Assembly: GCA_965153455.1 (NCBI GenBank)
Contig: OZ234493.1
Coordinates: forward strand, 23,798,213-23,862,212
Direction of reading: 5' to 3'
DNA length: 64,000 nucleotides
From: Sphagnum compactum
Taxonomy: Eukaryota; Bryophyta; Sphagnopsida; Sphagnales
Shown here: piece after piece, positions 22,394-36,100 of the stretch
Layout: every line of letters starts with the position of its first letter
Numbering within the stretch: the first letter of the stretch is position 1
Position numbers and translations under genes: made by a program
The notes under the pieces: generated by a model
Seen by the model: only the letters and a program-made list of their open reading frames with translations
The model's database searches: none
Told to the model about the DNA's origin: nothing

Positions 22394-25300
22394 ATGATTT
22401 CGAGGATGGAAACTAGGATTGTTGGTGGACTCTCGAACATGTGGCTGCTTTTAGTTGTCTTTTCTACTATAGTATCCTTTATGATCGGTTGCGCCAATGC
22501 AGATACTAGTCGGCCTGCATTGAGTTTGGAGATTATGCACAAGTTTTCCGATAAGGCAAGGGAAGTTTTGAGGGCCAGGAATAGTAGAGAGGAGGAGGAG
22601 GATGTCGCGAACTGGCCTGCTCACGGAAGCATGGAGTATTATGAGATGTTGAGATATCATGACATTATTCGTCATGGTTCGCGCCTTCTCGTTGATGCCA
22701 GTTCGACTTCGCAGTATTTTTTCGCGCCAGGGAACCTCACTCTGCAGCTATTCGGAGGGTGAGAAGCCTTTTTTTTCTTCTCGTTTTTGCCCCCGTCTCC
22801 TCCCCCCTTCTTATTAGCAGATTTGTTTGACAGACGCTAAGTTTTGTTTCCGAGCAATAGGAAACATGCATTTTACAGTACTGCTGCACTCTTGAATCTG
22901 AGTTCTTTGCGCCCAGTTTCTTTTAGTACGAGGAGATCAGGAAACACGTTCAGACATCATGGAACTTATTATTGTATGCAATGTGGTGAATGCCCTGCCT
23001 GGATCCGGCCTTCCTCTTCTTCCTCCTCTTTCCTGCCTTGATGTACGCGTGCAATCTAAACACCTGTACGAGATTTCAAGGAAATTCTAAGATGACATCA
23101 GGATCGGAATCCGAGGAGTCCGTAACCACGAAGATGGCAATGCACAATTTGTTTGTTCGTTTTTTTGTTTCCGGATTTTGAACTTGCGATGACGGGCAGT
23201 GCGTGAGCAAGTGGCAGGTTGCATTACGCGTTCATAGATCTAGGCACTCCGAAAACGCAATTTCTGGTAGCGTTGGATACAGGGAGCGACTTGCTGTGGA
23301 TTCCATGCGAGTGCCAACAATGTGCTCCTCTATCTGCACCGAGTTCCATCCCCGCGACCGTAATTTATCTCATCCTCTTCCGACCTCTCAGACTGCTTCA
23401 AGATTTTTCTTTTTCTTCTTCTCCGCGGCGCATGAACAGAAAAAAAATCTTGTGCAGCTGCTTTCTCTTTCGAATATATAACAAGTTCTCAAAAATCGCA
23501 ATCAAGAACGCCGTAACTGGAATTCCCTTAAGGAATCTCTTGAATATCAAATCCTTGAGCATCCTTGAGGAGTCTCCTCTGGTATGTACTAGTGTATAGA
23601 TCTGCGCATGATATCAGCTTCCCTGAGTGCTTTGTTGTTGTTGTTGTACAGAGTCATCTGGTGGAGTATTCACCAACCTCATCGTCAACTTCCAAGCCTG
23701 TGTCGTGCAGCGATGCTCTGTGCGACAGTGCAGTCAGCGATGGACAATGCACAGCAAAGACTGATCAGTGCGGGTATCAGATCAATTACGTGTCTGCTAA
23801 CACGTCCACCACTGGCTTTCTCTTCAGCGATCAGATGTGGTTCGACTCCGAGAGCGGAAGTCCTGTTATCAGCACTGCCGTTACTTTTGGGTAAGGCTAT
23901 ACTTGAGAGGAAACAGAGTGAATGTGTTTGACCATGCAGCAACTCTGTGGGTTGCAGAGAATTCATAACAAGTGCATTGTTCGTTTGGCCTCCAGGGTTT
24001 CCTCTCCAGCATAATGTGTCCCAGACTGAATAACTCAGAGCTGCAATGTTGCACAATCTTTCTGCAGCTCACATGGTTTTCAACAGATTTGTTCCTGAAC
24101 AAGATGAAACATATAATTGATTGATTGATTGATGTGGAGGTGCTATTGGCTTGAGGAAGCGGAGAGTGTTTGTTTACATTGGGTGGTAGATGATTTGGTG
24201 CAGATGTGCAAGTGTTCAAACAGGGGCATTCTTGCAAGGCGCGGCTCCAGATGGGTTGCTAGGGTTGGGTATGTTGCCAATCTCTGTGCCGAGCACACTG
24301 GCGAGTTCTAAAACCTTAGATGTGGCAGATTCCTTCTCCTTTTGCACTAGCAGTGACAGTCAAGGCTCAGGCCGTATTGTGTTTGGTGACCTGGGCCCAT
24401 CCACTCAACAGACCACACCCATCTCCAAAGCTACTCCTGGTACATTGTAAGTCTTCCCACAGTAAGCAACTTTTGCAATTGTAGCTTGTTTTTTGAGGTT
24501 CTGTTTCTTGAATGTTTGTTTGTTTATGCATCCCAGAGTACATGAATGTACATCTTGGAAACTTGTTGCTCACATGAGGTTTCGCCAGTTCTCATGACTC
24601 CTGGGACATCTATTTACCTGAGAGAACCACAGCCCTTTCATATGTGTGAAACAGTTTTGAATATACTGTGACTACGTAGGATCTATCAAGCTTTCTGAAC
24701 AAATCAATGATAGATATGCATGATAAGATATAAAGGCCATGTCTTGAGAGCTTCATTTGTGGTCTTGGGGGGAACAGTCAAACATATTTTGTGACAGTGG
24801 CATCATTTCTGGTGGGGCAATCAAAGATTCCAATGGGATCAGATGTTCTCTTTGACACGGGAACATCCTATACATATTTGGCCTCATCAACATACAGCTC
24901 AGTGCTGCAAGCTGTGAGTCCTCTCTAATGTGATTGTGCATGCTTACTTTTATCTCAAACACATCTCCCATGCTTAATAGGAATGCACAAGTTGAAAAAC
25001 ATGGGTAGGTTAAGCTGCCAGTAGGATCTTGTGTAGGTGACAAGATTGCTTTACAGCATGCTGGGCGCATAATTTAATGACATGGAGTCCTAAAAATGTT
25101 CTTATCATGGGACAACTTGGGGACAACTGGTTGTCTCTCAATGTTGCAAACTTTGGAAGTGCATGCAGAATTATGATATCTGAGTTCAAATTATGCTTAA
25201 ATCCTTCTGATAGTGCAGCATTAAGAATTGCCTGAACTAACAGCTGGATAAAAACCTGGGTGTTGACATCTTCTCTTCTACTACAGATTGAGCTATTTTA

Positions 25301-27002
25301 GTTCTGGACTATGCTGTTGTCAGTGTATATCCCACCCAAAGTATGGCACGGGATGTAAGGATCTCTAGTAAGCACCACTTGAACGATTGTACTGAACTGT
25401 GATGGCAATTGGGCATTTATTGTCTGGCTGCAGTACAAGTCACAAACCAGCCTTCCTGAGCTCACAGGAACAGGTTGGGATCTCTGTTTCCAGACAAGGT
25501 ACATGTACTATCCATATATGATCACCCATAGTAGTACATGTGACAGGCTTATCAAAGGACAGAAGCAATCTTGGGCATGATTGACTTCACTCAACTAGTT
25601 GTTTGGGGTGTTTGCAAATGCAGCTCTTCCGCCATTGAGGTGCCGATAATGAGCTTGGCCTTTCCAAATGGAGATATCTTTGAAATCAGTTATGGATTGT
25701 TGGGAGTCTATGATTCTACAGTGAGTCCTTCTAACTCATAGCTCAAAGCTTTTGTAATTATTTCTCTTTATGTGGAACTGCTGGGAGTTCACATGTAGTT
25801 CATAACTCTGCAATGTCAAGTCTTCATGTGTTCAATGAGACCTAGCATGTGCTTTATATTATGATCCCTATGTCATGGGTTATTTTGAGTTTTGAATCAC
25901 GTCTTTAACTTCTCAGTCTTGGTTTGTGTTCAGATGACTACTCAGCTGGGATTTTGTGTGGGAATCATGGATAGTGGCTCCACACAATCAATCATAGGGC
26001 GTATGTTTTTGACCAACCCTTCCTTAATACCAAAATCTTTTGTCTTTTGCATTCACTCACCATTAGATATGTGCTTGCCAGTCCTCTGGCATGTGTGATA
26101 GTAATGATGATGTATGCATTGTTTGATTGCTGCAACTAACCAAGAAATTTATATGCATGTCTAGACTATTTTAGATGTGTTCATGGATGAAGTTTTTCTT
26201 GTCTAGCCCTCCTAAGACAATGAGACATATGTTGAAACAATACCCAAGTGAGGAAATTTGGGATTTGAAATCTGATGCCATTAGTTAACATGTCACAGAG
26301 AATTTTATGACAAACTACTCCATCACATTCAACCGGCAAGATATGCTGTTGGGGTGGACTGCTTCTGATTGTAAGTTGCTCTTCATGCAACCCTGAACCA
26401 TGGCATCTTCACAACATTGTGCTGTGTTTGTGTCACTCAATACTTGCACTGTCTTTTCTATGCAGATAATTGGTTACATCTTTGCTGCTCTAGCATACAG
26501 AATAAACAAAGTTCAATCTATAGTTGAGACAATTATCACATTTGTGGAATCCTAGATTGGGCATCTTAATGTTGGGAGTTGGAATTGGGGTGGTTTGGTT
26601 GCAGGCCAAATGCTTTTAACAGGATCAACAGGAGTGTCAACCCCTCCGACTCCTTCAACTCCTTCAACCCCTCCAATTCCTTCAACTTCTTCAACTCCTT
26701 CAACATCACTACCTGCCCCTGTTCCATCCTCTATCCCCACTCCTATTCCTGCCTCCTCTCCAGCCGCTGATTCTGTCTCCTCTCCTTCCCCTTCTGGCTC
26801 TATCAAATCTCCTCCTCCTCCTCCCATGTCTACAAAATCTCCTGCTCCTTCAACCATCACTCCGAAATCTCCCCCACCTCCACCTACATTGCCACAAGTT
26901 AATCTCCCATTTGGTTCAACAGCTGGTAATCCATCTCCCTCAACTTTGCTTGCAATGTTCTTGTCAGGGCTGCTCCTCTGCATCACCATGACACCTCAAT
27001 AG
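22394..27002 (+). CDS. Pepsin-like aspartic protease (A1 family), secreted, probably GPI-anchored
   Basis: Ten exons join in phase to 607 residues: 22394-22758, 23218-23359, 23652-23890, 24204-24446, 24778-24913, 25434-25498, 25624-25720, 25934-26000, 26299-26370 and 26605-27002. The N terminus has a signal peptide (WLLLVVFSTIVSFMIGCANA). The first catalytic motif is DTGSD (Asp142) in HYAFIDLGTPKTQFLVALDT, and the second is DTGTS (Asp356). The C-terminal lobe ends IIGQNFMTNYSITFNRQDML, as in the plant atypical/nucellin-like A1 branch. The last exon adds a ~105-residue Pro/Ser/Thr-rich stalk and a hydrophobic tail (LLAMFLSGLLLCI), which suggests GPI attachment at the plasma membrane or wall. 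The in-frame ATG at 22316 was not used, because it would put Arg-rich sequence before the signal peptide. The middle (exons 5-7) is shorter than usual for the family, so a small exon or different boundary there is possible. Confidence 0.9.
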
Positions 27003-28391
27003 AGAGAACCTCTGGAGCCATACAAATTACAAAGTCAGTTCAATTTGTATGGTCCTCAGTATTCCTGAATAGCATTCCAACTTCAACCTGCTGAGAGAAC
27101 CGTAGGAAATTTCCAAAAGCTTCCTGCCATTTTGAGCAAAGCTAGAAATCTATCTACTTCATTGATGCTGTATTGTACTGGGATTTTTCCCACCTTCAGA
27201 GGAAAGCATTTCCTGCTTCAGATTTTATGTAAAAGAGAAGCTGTAGCTCCTGTTAAGTTGTTTGTGATTTGTCTCAATTATGAGAAGTGGATCAAAAAAA
27301 TGTCCACAGAGAGTATACAGATACCAGCTCTCAAGTGTTGTACTACTCCGAGGTTGCTTCAGAATTGGAAAACATTCTGAGTTGCATGAGTGCTGAGTCA
27401 AGAAATGCTGCTTTTATTGTTATGAAAATGCTGCTTTTTTGTATGCATATATGCTTCAAAATTTTATCATTAGCAGCAAGCATACTTAGACCCTAAAGTT
27501 GATTTTTGCCCATCTCTAACCGCTCAATATGGAATGAGAGTCCAGTACATGCTTCATGATATACAAGTGCAGTTTGAGGGAAGAGAGCTGAGGCAGCAGC
27601 CGAGGCAAATGACCAAGAAAAGTGAGTCGGAGGTTCGAGGGTTCCAACTTCCCTGTATGCAAAAGATATTATCTCTGCTTCTCAATTCTCTTTCAGTCTT
27701 ATACTTGGGTCTATGGAGGTTGTCGTGGGAATTCCTGTAGGATTTGACCCATTGACCTTTGTTGCTTAATGAAAGTACTGATAATATTCCAAGCTAATTT
27801 GCAAATGTGTTGATGAATGGGTGTACATAGACTAAGACATGTATAACATGCTTTAGAAAAGTCTCTGATTGGCCAGTATCCAGCATGGTATGCAAATTCC
27901 ATAATGGCTTTTTCCTCGCAAAAACCTAGATTTTTTCCTCGGGAAAAAAATGAAAGAGGCTCTAAAGATAACCACCTACCTATAACCAATTCTGATGTTA
28001 GGCTTGGTAGAGGTGGATTGCACCCTTAACCAAACTGTGGGGCCTGCAGAAGTGATTTGATCCTTTCTTGGCTTGTTCACTTAATCTGGAGCTGCCACCT
28101 TTGAGAGCTAGGGTGGTTGTGGAATGGTGAGTACTGGATATAAATGGGGATCAGTTAGTTAGTTGGGAGTGTGCTTTCCTTCTTGGCTCTTTCATTTCTG
28201 AACTCTATTTTCCTTCTGCTCATGGGAAGCTGGCAATTTCTTCTTTGCTTAGTAGGGGCAAACCCAGCAAAGTAGTAATAATAACAAGCTTCATGTTCAA
28301 ACCTTTCTTCAGAATTTTTGTTGTATATAAATTTTTGTTGTAATTTTTTGTTCCCAAACCTATTTGTAATGGTGGGACAATAGCTTCTGCA
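27003..28391 (+). other. Protease 3' flank and XTH 5' flank
   Basis: About 1.4 kb separates the protease stop codon from the proposed XTH start, with both genes on the plus strand. No further coding segment was recognised. Short frames such as 27534-27740 have no domain or splice context. The 3'UTR of the protease and the promoter of the XTH must lie here, but neither boundary is visible. Confidence 0.5.
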
Positions 28392-31330
28392 ATGCAACTT
28401 GCAAAAGTTGTGATCAGTCTAATGATGACCAAGCTGCAAGGACTCAAATCATATGCGTACTTGGATCACTACATATGTGTTCTCCACTTGGAGTTTCACA
28501 TAGCATTGGCTCTTTTGAATATCTTTGCAGTCATGGGCAGTGTGTCTGCAGTTCTTCCCACCGGAAGACAAGACTTCACAGATTATTTCAATGTGGGATG
28601 GGCCAACAACCACGTGACCTTATTGGACAATGGAACCTGTGTTCAGCTCAAGCTTGACAATCAATCTGGTAAAGCTCTACACCATCTTCCAGTTCAACTT
28701 AATTTCTGTCCATGATAGTGCTCAAGAGGTCCTTTCTTGAATTTGCCTCATTTCACTATGACATGAAATTAAGGCATTTGGCAACATTTTCTTTAGGATG
28801 TAACATCCTGATGGAAGTTCTAATGTAGAAGAGACTTAAATTAAACAGGTTAGTACATTGTGTTGTCAAAAGATGGGATACCATTCAAATTCCATGTGAC
28901 AAAAAGATATTGCAATTTGGTTGTAAAATTTGGGTGAAGCTTCTCATGTGATAAAGGTAGATTTTAAACTATTCCTTACATTCAGAGTTCCTGAGTCATA
29001 TATGATGTGCTGACAACATGTAATTTGCATTTGCAGGATCTGGCTTTGTAACAACTAAGTCATACTTGTATGGTTACATAAGTGTGGACATCAGGCTAGC
29101 GAGGGGTGACTCCTCTGGCTCTATAACTTCCTTCTATGTAGGTACTGAACTAACCTTCGTCAAAGCTTCATCTTAGCTACTATTGTCTTGATTTGCATTG
29201 TTACCATGGTCCCTCATTGAGTCTCAGTGCTCCTGATTTGATGAAGAAATATCAGTTTCATTTCACAGGTCTCTCATAGTCCATTAACTTGTTGGGGGAA
29301 CCCATGCCATAGTAGAAGAAATGGTAGATCACAACATTCCTTCGTAAAGTGTTGTATTTTCCATGCTTTTTTGGCATGAAATGCATGAGTGGGGGTAACA
29401 GGAAAAGAAAGTCAAAGTAAATATGCTAAGTTGTGAATTAAAGTACAAAGAAGTTTCAGAAGCTATGGGTCTTAAGATACGGTTGGAGATCAATTGTAGC
29501 ATATTCCATGTTTGTGGGATGGAGTTTTAACTTTTGAAGTTGACCACATATGTGTGATGTGGGGTTGTGAATGCAGTTGTCATCAGTATATGAGCCACAC
29601 GAGGAACTTGACTTTGAGTTCTTAGGGAGCTCCTTAGGGCAACCTATTATCCTTCAAACCAATGTGTTTGCCAATGGGAGTGGCGGTCGGGAACAACGGT
29701 TCAATCTTTGGTTTGATCCCACTCTCAATTTCCACAGTTACTCCATCATTTGGAACCGACAACAAATCATGTAGGTCTTCTCATCACCCCTATCCCTACA
29801 GACTCTTTAGTTCAATTGGGGAGCAAAGAAATTCCTCTAACTTGTGACAGCATGCACACGTGTCAATAAGCCTTGAAAACTTTATCATGCAGCAAGAAAA
29901 AGAATCTTTGAATAATCTTGGAACTCAAGGGGGGTGCTTATGCATACTGAGGATCTCTTTCTTTTAGGCTGTTGCGATCAGAGTTACATGCAACATTGAT
30001 GTAATCACAACAACCTAATGGACAAAGTCATGTTTCTTGCTTTCCATTGGAGAGTTGTAACTGGGCTGAACTCAATCCAACATGAACTTCCACTTCCATT
30101 TGAATGAATTCTTAAATACCATGTGTTTCTTGCAAGAGTGTTGAAATGACATAAAAGTGTCAATGACCTTAGCTATTGTCTTGAACACAAATCTTGAGCC
30201 TATCAATAAAAGTGGACTTCTTGATTGTTTAATCCAATGATGCAACCTTCTAATGCAATCTTGGCTAATGAATAACACACTTGGAAGTTGAAATAACATG
30301 AAGTATGAAATCCAATCATGATGCTTAGTCATATATATATATATACCATTGTATGTGAGGTTTGACAATCAGGTGCCAAATAATTGTTTTATTTTTCAAA
30401 ATCCACTTTGGCAATTAGAAAATAATTTATGAAGTTTCAGCAACAAATATAGCCAGCTTCTTTGGCAGGTTTTCTAGACTTTGAACCTATAACATAATGA
30501 GACCTTTAACAACAATTTTTATTGCTTCTTTTTTGCAAAATTGGGGAGACATAATGTTTCACCAAAATATAGGTAGAGAAATGTTGTCAGTAATTTGGAT
30601 ACTTGCTCTGCAATGGTGGACTAGCCAGAAGCAAGAAGCTCTTGAGTTTCCACCAATTTTCGTATTTTTTCCCTCCCTTGTAATTTCATTAACTTTGAAC
30701 ATTTTAAAAAATAATTTAATTACCACCAAACCTAGAAAGGTACTACAGTATATCAAAATGCTTAGTTTTGTCAGCTGATTACGTATAGAAATTGTGATCA
30801 CATAAGCAATAGGTAGTGCCAGGAAGATATTGGGTTTTGGGTTTGTAAAATGAGAAACTCTTCTTCATTTCCTCTCTTCAATCCCTCACTTCCACTTCCT
30901 AACAATCTATGGCGTGATTGGGTGCAGATTTTATGTTGATTCTATGCCTATAAGAGTCTATAAGAACAAGGTGGGTGTCCCATATCCAAACAAAGGACCA
31001 ATGTTACTATATGCAACACTATATGATGGAGATAGTTGGGCCACAGATGGAGGACAAACAAAGATGAATTGGAGTAGTGGCCCTTTCGTTGCATCCTACA
31101 CAAACTTTTTCGTGGATGCATGTCAGTGGTGCAACGACTCGTCTTCGTTTCTAGTACCAAGTCTTTGCTCATTCCTACAATCTACACTTTGGTGGGATGG
31201 AGTAAATTATCAAACTTTGAATGCCAGTGATCAAGTCCAGCTTCACAACATCCGCTCTAAACACTTGATCTATGATTATTGTGCTGATACTAATCGGTAC
31301 CCTATCATTCCACAAGATTGCCTTCCATGA
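28392..31330 (+). CDS. Xyloglucan endotransglucosylase/hydrolase (GH16)
   Basis: XTHs cut and rejoin xyloglucan in the cell wall. Four exons join in phase (28392-28668, 29037-29137, 29577-29770, 30928-31330) to 324 residues. The GH16 active site reads [10 protein letters not shown], so the ExDxE triad (Glu136, Asp138, Glu140) is intact. It is followed by [19 protein letters not shown] and [18 protein letters not shown], typical of the family. The XET C-terminal domain has paired cysteines and ends [19 protein letters not shown]. The N-glycosylation sequon that usually lies just after the catalytic motif is absent (GSSLGQP), though NGS occurs further on. The start is uncertain. The ATG at 28392 gives an unusually long stretch before the hydrophobic segment [11 protein letters not shown]; the next in-frame ATGs are at 28422 and 28425. 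Intron 3 is 1.16 kb. Confidence 0.92.
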
Positions 31331-33127
31331 AGTGATCTAGTGGTTAACCCGCTACATGGTTGGTTACTCTTCCCACACTTGAAAGTAAACATCTTGTAGT
31401 CAATTGACTTGTAGTCTAACAAATGACCCCACTTGCATTTCAAAGACCAGTTGCCCAAATAACGATTGCCACTTCCATTCTACTCTCCAACTGACCCCAC
31501 TTGCATTCAAAGACCAGTTGCCCAAATTACAATTGCCACTTCCATTATCTCTCTTCTTTCATAGTCCATCCCTGCAAGTTATTATCTTCATTGAACTCTA
31601 GATGAACATTTCCTACTACAGGTGCTCTTGCAGGGCGGGCTCACATTGTGCATTTTTTCAGCCCAAAGAAGATTCAGAGTGTATTTTAGTAAATATTCAT
31701 CCTCCAAAAAGCATTGTAAAGGCCCATTTACTGCCGCTGTCGTTGAGCATGATGTTAGGTCGGGTATTGCAAACCAAACCCTCGTGCATAGCATAACAAC
31801 CATGGGTTTTCTCAAATCCTGAAATCAGATAATATTTCTCAGACAGGCCAAATTGTCACTACTAGGTCATGAAATTTGTTGAAAATTTGTGCTACACGTA
31901 TTTAGGCTTATGACAAGCTTCACCTCATGCTTTTTCGTGGGTAAGGCCCTCAAATGGTGGAACATAGGAGTAAGGTCCCTCCCACTCCTAAATAGTAGGC
32001 ATAAGATCCATCCCTCTCTTATTGCTTTGTGCTCCACATATTTAGGCTTATGATAAGGCTCCCCTTGTGCTTTATGATGGAGAAGGCCCACAAGTGTGAA
32101 TCCACAAGTTGTAAACACCCAGTTATAATTTGGTAAAATGATATACCCCCCAACACTAATTTGAACAATATTAGTTCTTTTTAATTAACCCCCTGGTTGC
32201 AGAACTCGAAGAACCACGGAACACCGGTTAGTATGTAGCTAAGGGCTAGTGGGTTGTTTGTATGTTAGTGAGGGAACTGGAACAGAAAAGTGTTGTCCTA
32301 TCCATGCACCATCCATCCATGATCTTGCGCTGCCGGCCTTAGTTCACTCCTGGCCTATAAGAAAGGTTTCTAGAACCAATCAATCCTTTCTCTTCAAAAT
32401 CAATTGCACAAGAAACAGCTCTAGTGTTATACACTTCTAGATCAGCACCCAACACTATCAAAACTAACAAAGTTACACACATCAACACATGAACATGAAT
32501 ATAAGAAATGTATAAAATGTATAGACAGACCAATATTGGGTGGTTATCATAAACAGGAACAGACTCGAACCGGTGGTTCTTTAAAGATTCAAATAACCAC
32601 ACAACAGTGGTACAGACCCAACACAGGATGAAAGCACAAACTTGTAAGAAACTGATCAAATTCAGAAACTAGTATCACTGGAAGACAAACAAAAAATTAT
32701 GGCCGTATGGAAGAAGAGGATCTGGAGCTTCAGGTGCAGCATCATCTGGTTCAAATACTGTTAACCCTCTCCTCAATAAAAAAACTTCATCTTCTTCAGA
32801 AACCAAAACTGTGCAGAATAAATGGAACACGGACGCAGTCTGAGTCCAAATCCAACCCCAAATGGCACTTTCCAGATTCTTAGAATGCTGAAACCAGTCT
32901 CTGAAATTCCCTTTAGAATGTGATAAATACCATACAAGAGAACTTTACCCTGCCTGATGCCACAGGAATTGAACAATGTTTGTTTTCCATGATCTGTGCA
33001 AAAAATGTTGTTGTGCAAGGATGTACTTGGGTCATAAGTTTGAAAACAGGCAAGGAAGTACCCTGCACTTGTAGCAGTGTTGCAACAGCTTCCAAACCAT
33101 CTTGTGTTCTTCTTCAGAAGTTCGAGG
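31331..33127. repeat. Tail-to-tail intergenic region with two tandem duplications
   Basis: The plus-strand XTH and the minus-strand pseudouridine synthase end towards each other here. A 68-bp unit starting TGACCCCACTTGCATT is duplicated at 31424-31491 and 31492-31552. A second unit containing TATTTAGGCTTATGA occurs at 31887-31960 and 32027-32100, 140 bp apart. No gene was recognised; both 3'UTRs are expected inside. Confidence 0.6.
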
Positions 33128-36100
33128 TCATATGGCCCATTTGGGAAGTGGGCACTCATATGCCCACCCGCCGCTTGCATACCGCACACAATGCAACCAG
33201 AGTCCATCTTCATCTCCTCCATACCTGCAACACCCCTAAGGCTGTCATGTTTCTTGTCCATTCAGAGACACCCCAAAAACTGCACAGAACCATCACAAAC
33301 CCTGTCTTCAAGCAGCTCTATAACTATATGATGGTCAACAAATCAACACAGACGTGTGTGCATGACCTGTCTGTTTGTATGGAACAACCAGCAGAAATTT
33401 CTGTGAAATCTATGACTGTCAATGAACCTATGTTCTAAGTCAACTGTGTGCTCTCACTCTTGGCAAATCTGCAAATTGAATCTATTATATTGATGATGAT
33501 CAGACCTTAAACCTCAATCTGAGGGGATACAGAACCCATACCCTGAAGGCTCCAAGTTTGGGCAATGTGTACACATTGGATCTATCACAAACTCTGGCTT
33601 GCTGACATCCAAGCTTCCATGTGACAAAGCATCCAGACAGCAATGTCCTTCCTCCCTCCCATTACTTAGGTCATTTGCAGTTGTAAATTTGCTGTGGCCT
33701 TTCTCCTTGTCAGCTGACAATTTGTTTCCAGTGCCACCAAACTCTGATATCTCTGCTGCTGCTGCTGCTGCCACCCCAGAGGATTGTCTTCCCTCACCAT
33801 TAAATGGTCTTTGCAGATTAGAAGTCCAACTCTTAGAGATAGCCCTTTGCTCAACTTGATTTGGAATAATTACCTCATCATACAATGATCTTGCATCCTT
33901 CATACTGCATATTGTAGATGATGATGTAGCTGATTCACCTTCAGATGCTCTAACAGAACACCTTTCTGCACACACTGAAAGATGATCCTTGGCTGCCCTA
34001 TCTGCACTGGTATTGAGTTTGGAGCGTTTTGCAACATTAGCTTGCAAATAAAGAGCATCATTTGCAATCGGGTGACCCAAATGTTGCAAATGTACCCGAA
34101 TCTGCACATGCAAATTGCATGTCATTTATGCCTGAAACCACATGCCCCAAAAAACTCTTCTCCCTTCAGAAACACCTTGGCATGCATATGACAAACCAAA
34201 TCTAGCAAAGAATACAATATGCTGGGTCTTGATAAAATTGCAGAAGAGGTGGAGAGATAGACTTGGATTGAAAAGGTGGCAAGCTGGTTGGTCAATTATC
34301 AGTGGCACATCATATCTCCATATCTAGCCATTACTGACTAACCTCAATTCAAGGACTTGAGCCAAGCATAGCAAGTGTGTCTGTCAGTTCATCAACTGAC
34401 GTTCATAATAACTGTTATTTTTCGGAACAAAATGCAATTGATGTCTTGGCCCTACCACCAGCAATGTACCTGATGGGTGCGACCTGTTTGAGGCATACAA
34501 CGCACAAGACTGTAGTTCCCATCGGTGCTAAGTCTTTGGAACCTGGTGCATGCATCTTTGTACTTTGCATCAGATTCTTCTGCCTGAACTCCTATGGTGC
34601 CTCCTTCCTTGGAGGTCAGCAAAACCTTTCCTTCCCTTCCACGTGTGGAATTCTAACCTACCAAACAAATCAAAATGAACAAAATGCTAGAAATTAACCA
34701 CCACTTTTCCATAATAGTAACCAGAGGAAATACCTGAGCAGCATGTTTGGATGTTCACTGAAATCCAGTTGGTAGAGGATTCCAAATATCCATTGCCCAA
34801 AATCGACCCATCAGTAATTTTTCAAATGCAATGAGCTCATTGCAAGTGTGGACTGAACTTCTCTCCACTCTAACCTCCAAGGCTCTGACCGGAACGCCTT
34901 GTTTCCACTCATGTCTGGAACTGTAGTTTGGAGCCAACATGATACAAGACTTTCAAGCTCTGTACCAGATTGGACTATTAACATTTGATTGGTGGACATC
35001 AATATCACTGAAATCAGGATCACCACAACCTGAGACAACAGAATAAGGGATTTCAAGAAGAAGCTGATGATTACCTTCACAGAACTTTTGCCTTCTTTGG
35101 CATTATAGATGACTGCTGCATTTACCTCCACCTGTACAACAAGGCATCAAATTGGTACCAGGCTGGCTACATGCATCTATCAATCCCAGAGATAAAGTAT
35201 GCAGTGCAAAGGGAGAAATTTCAGTTGGACAAAAAAACCCATCAATCAAACTGCCAAAACAGTAGTCCTATGCAAGATGAGGAGTTTCACCAAAACATCT
35301 GACACATTGATGAGAGGGAGACAGGAGAGGAACTGAGATGAACCTCATCAGCTGGAAAGACACCCTTCACTTTGGCAACATACTGCTTCTGAATGCATCC
35401 TCCTTCAATCTGCCAGCAGCAGTCTTAGTAAATTTAGACCGCAGAGTAATCAAACAACCCCATTGCATGCATAAACAGAGAAACTACCTGTCCGTAACAA
35501 AAGTTCATGCAATTGCAACTTTGGAAATCAAGTAATGAAGACAGTAGTCATCACACATATACACGTCCTCCTGGCTGAAGATAAACAAGGGATTGTTCCC
35601 AATGATGTGGACAAACTTGTGAGTCAGGAAGGAGGGAGTGAGGAAACAGCAATTAATAAACTTGCCCACTACATCATCTGTATTGTAAAGAGGGGAATTG
35701 TGTACCTCTTGCCGGAAAAAGTTAGCTGTGTGCACATTCCTTGCCAGAATAAGAAGACCCGACACCAGCCTATCCAATCGGTGCACAGCTTCCAACCAGA
35801 TTCCGCCCCAGGGTCAAGGAGACTTCTGTTTCCTCTTTTTCCCACGTGAACAACTCTAACCCAATAGCTGGAAACTCTTTTAACACACTTGGAGACTCTG
35901 GACAACAGTTTTGGAACTACCTACTATCAGGACTGCAAATTCTTGCCCTTAATTCAATCACTTTTGTTTTTTTATCCCTTTGATAAAGGACAGAACCAAA
36001 AGCCAACAACAACAACAATGGCAACAGCAAATCCTTCTATGTAGATCTCATCAATTCCAGGAATGTAAGCCCCTTGTTCTTCAGAATTTGGGGTTTGAAT

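Noticed and set aside
26552-26989. Long Gly/Glu-rich minus-strand frame
   Set aside because: It is the reverse complement of the Pro/Ser-rich last exon of the protease and has no splice or start context.
33514-33541. Stop codon after CIPSD as the true end of the pseudouridine synthase
   Set aside because: Splicing at 33542 into 33224-33128 keeps the phase and adds the conserved C terminus with LWLHC and WAYECP.
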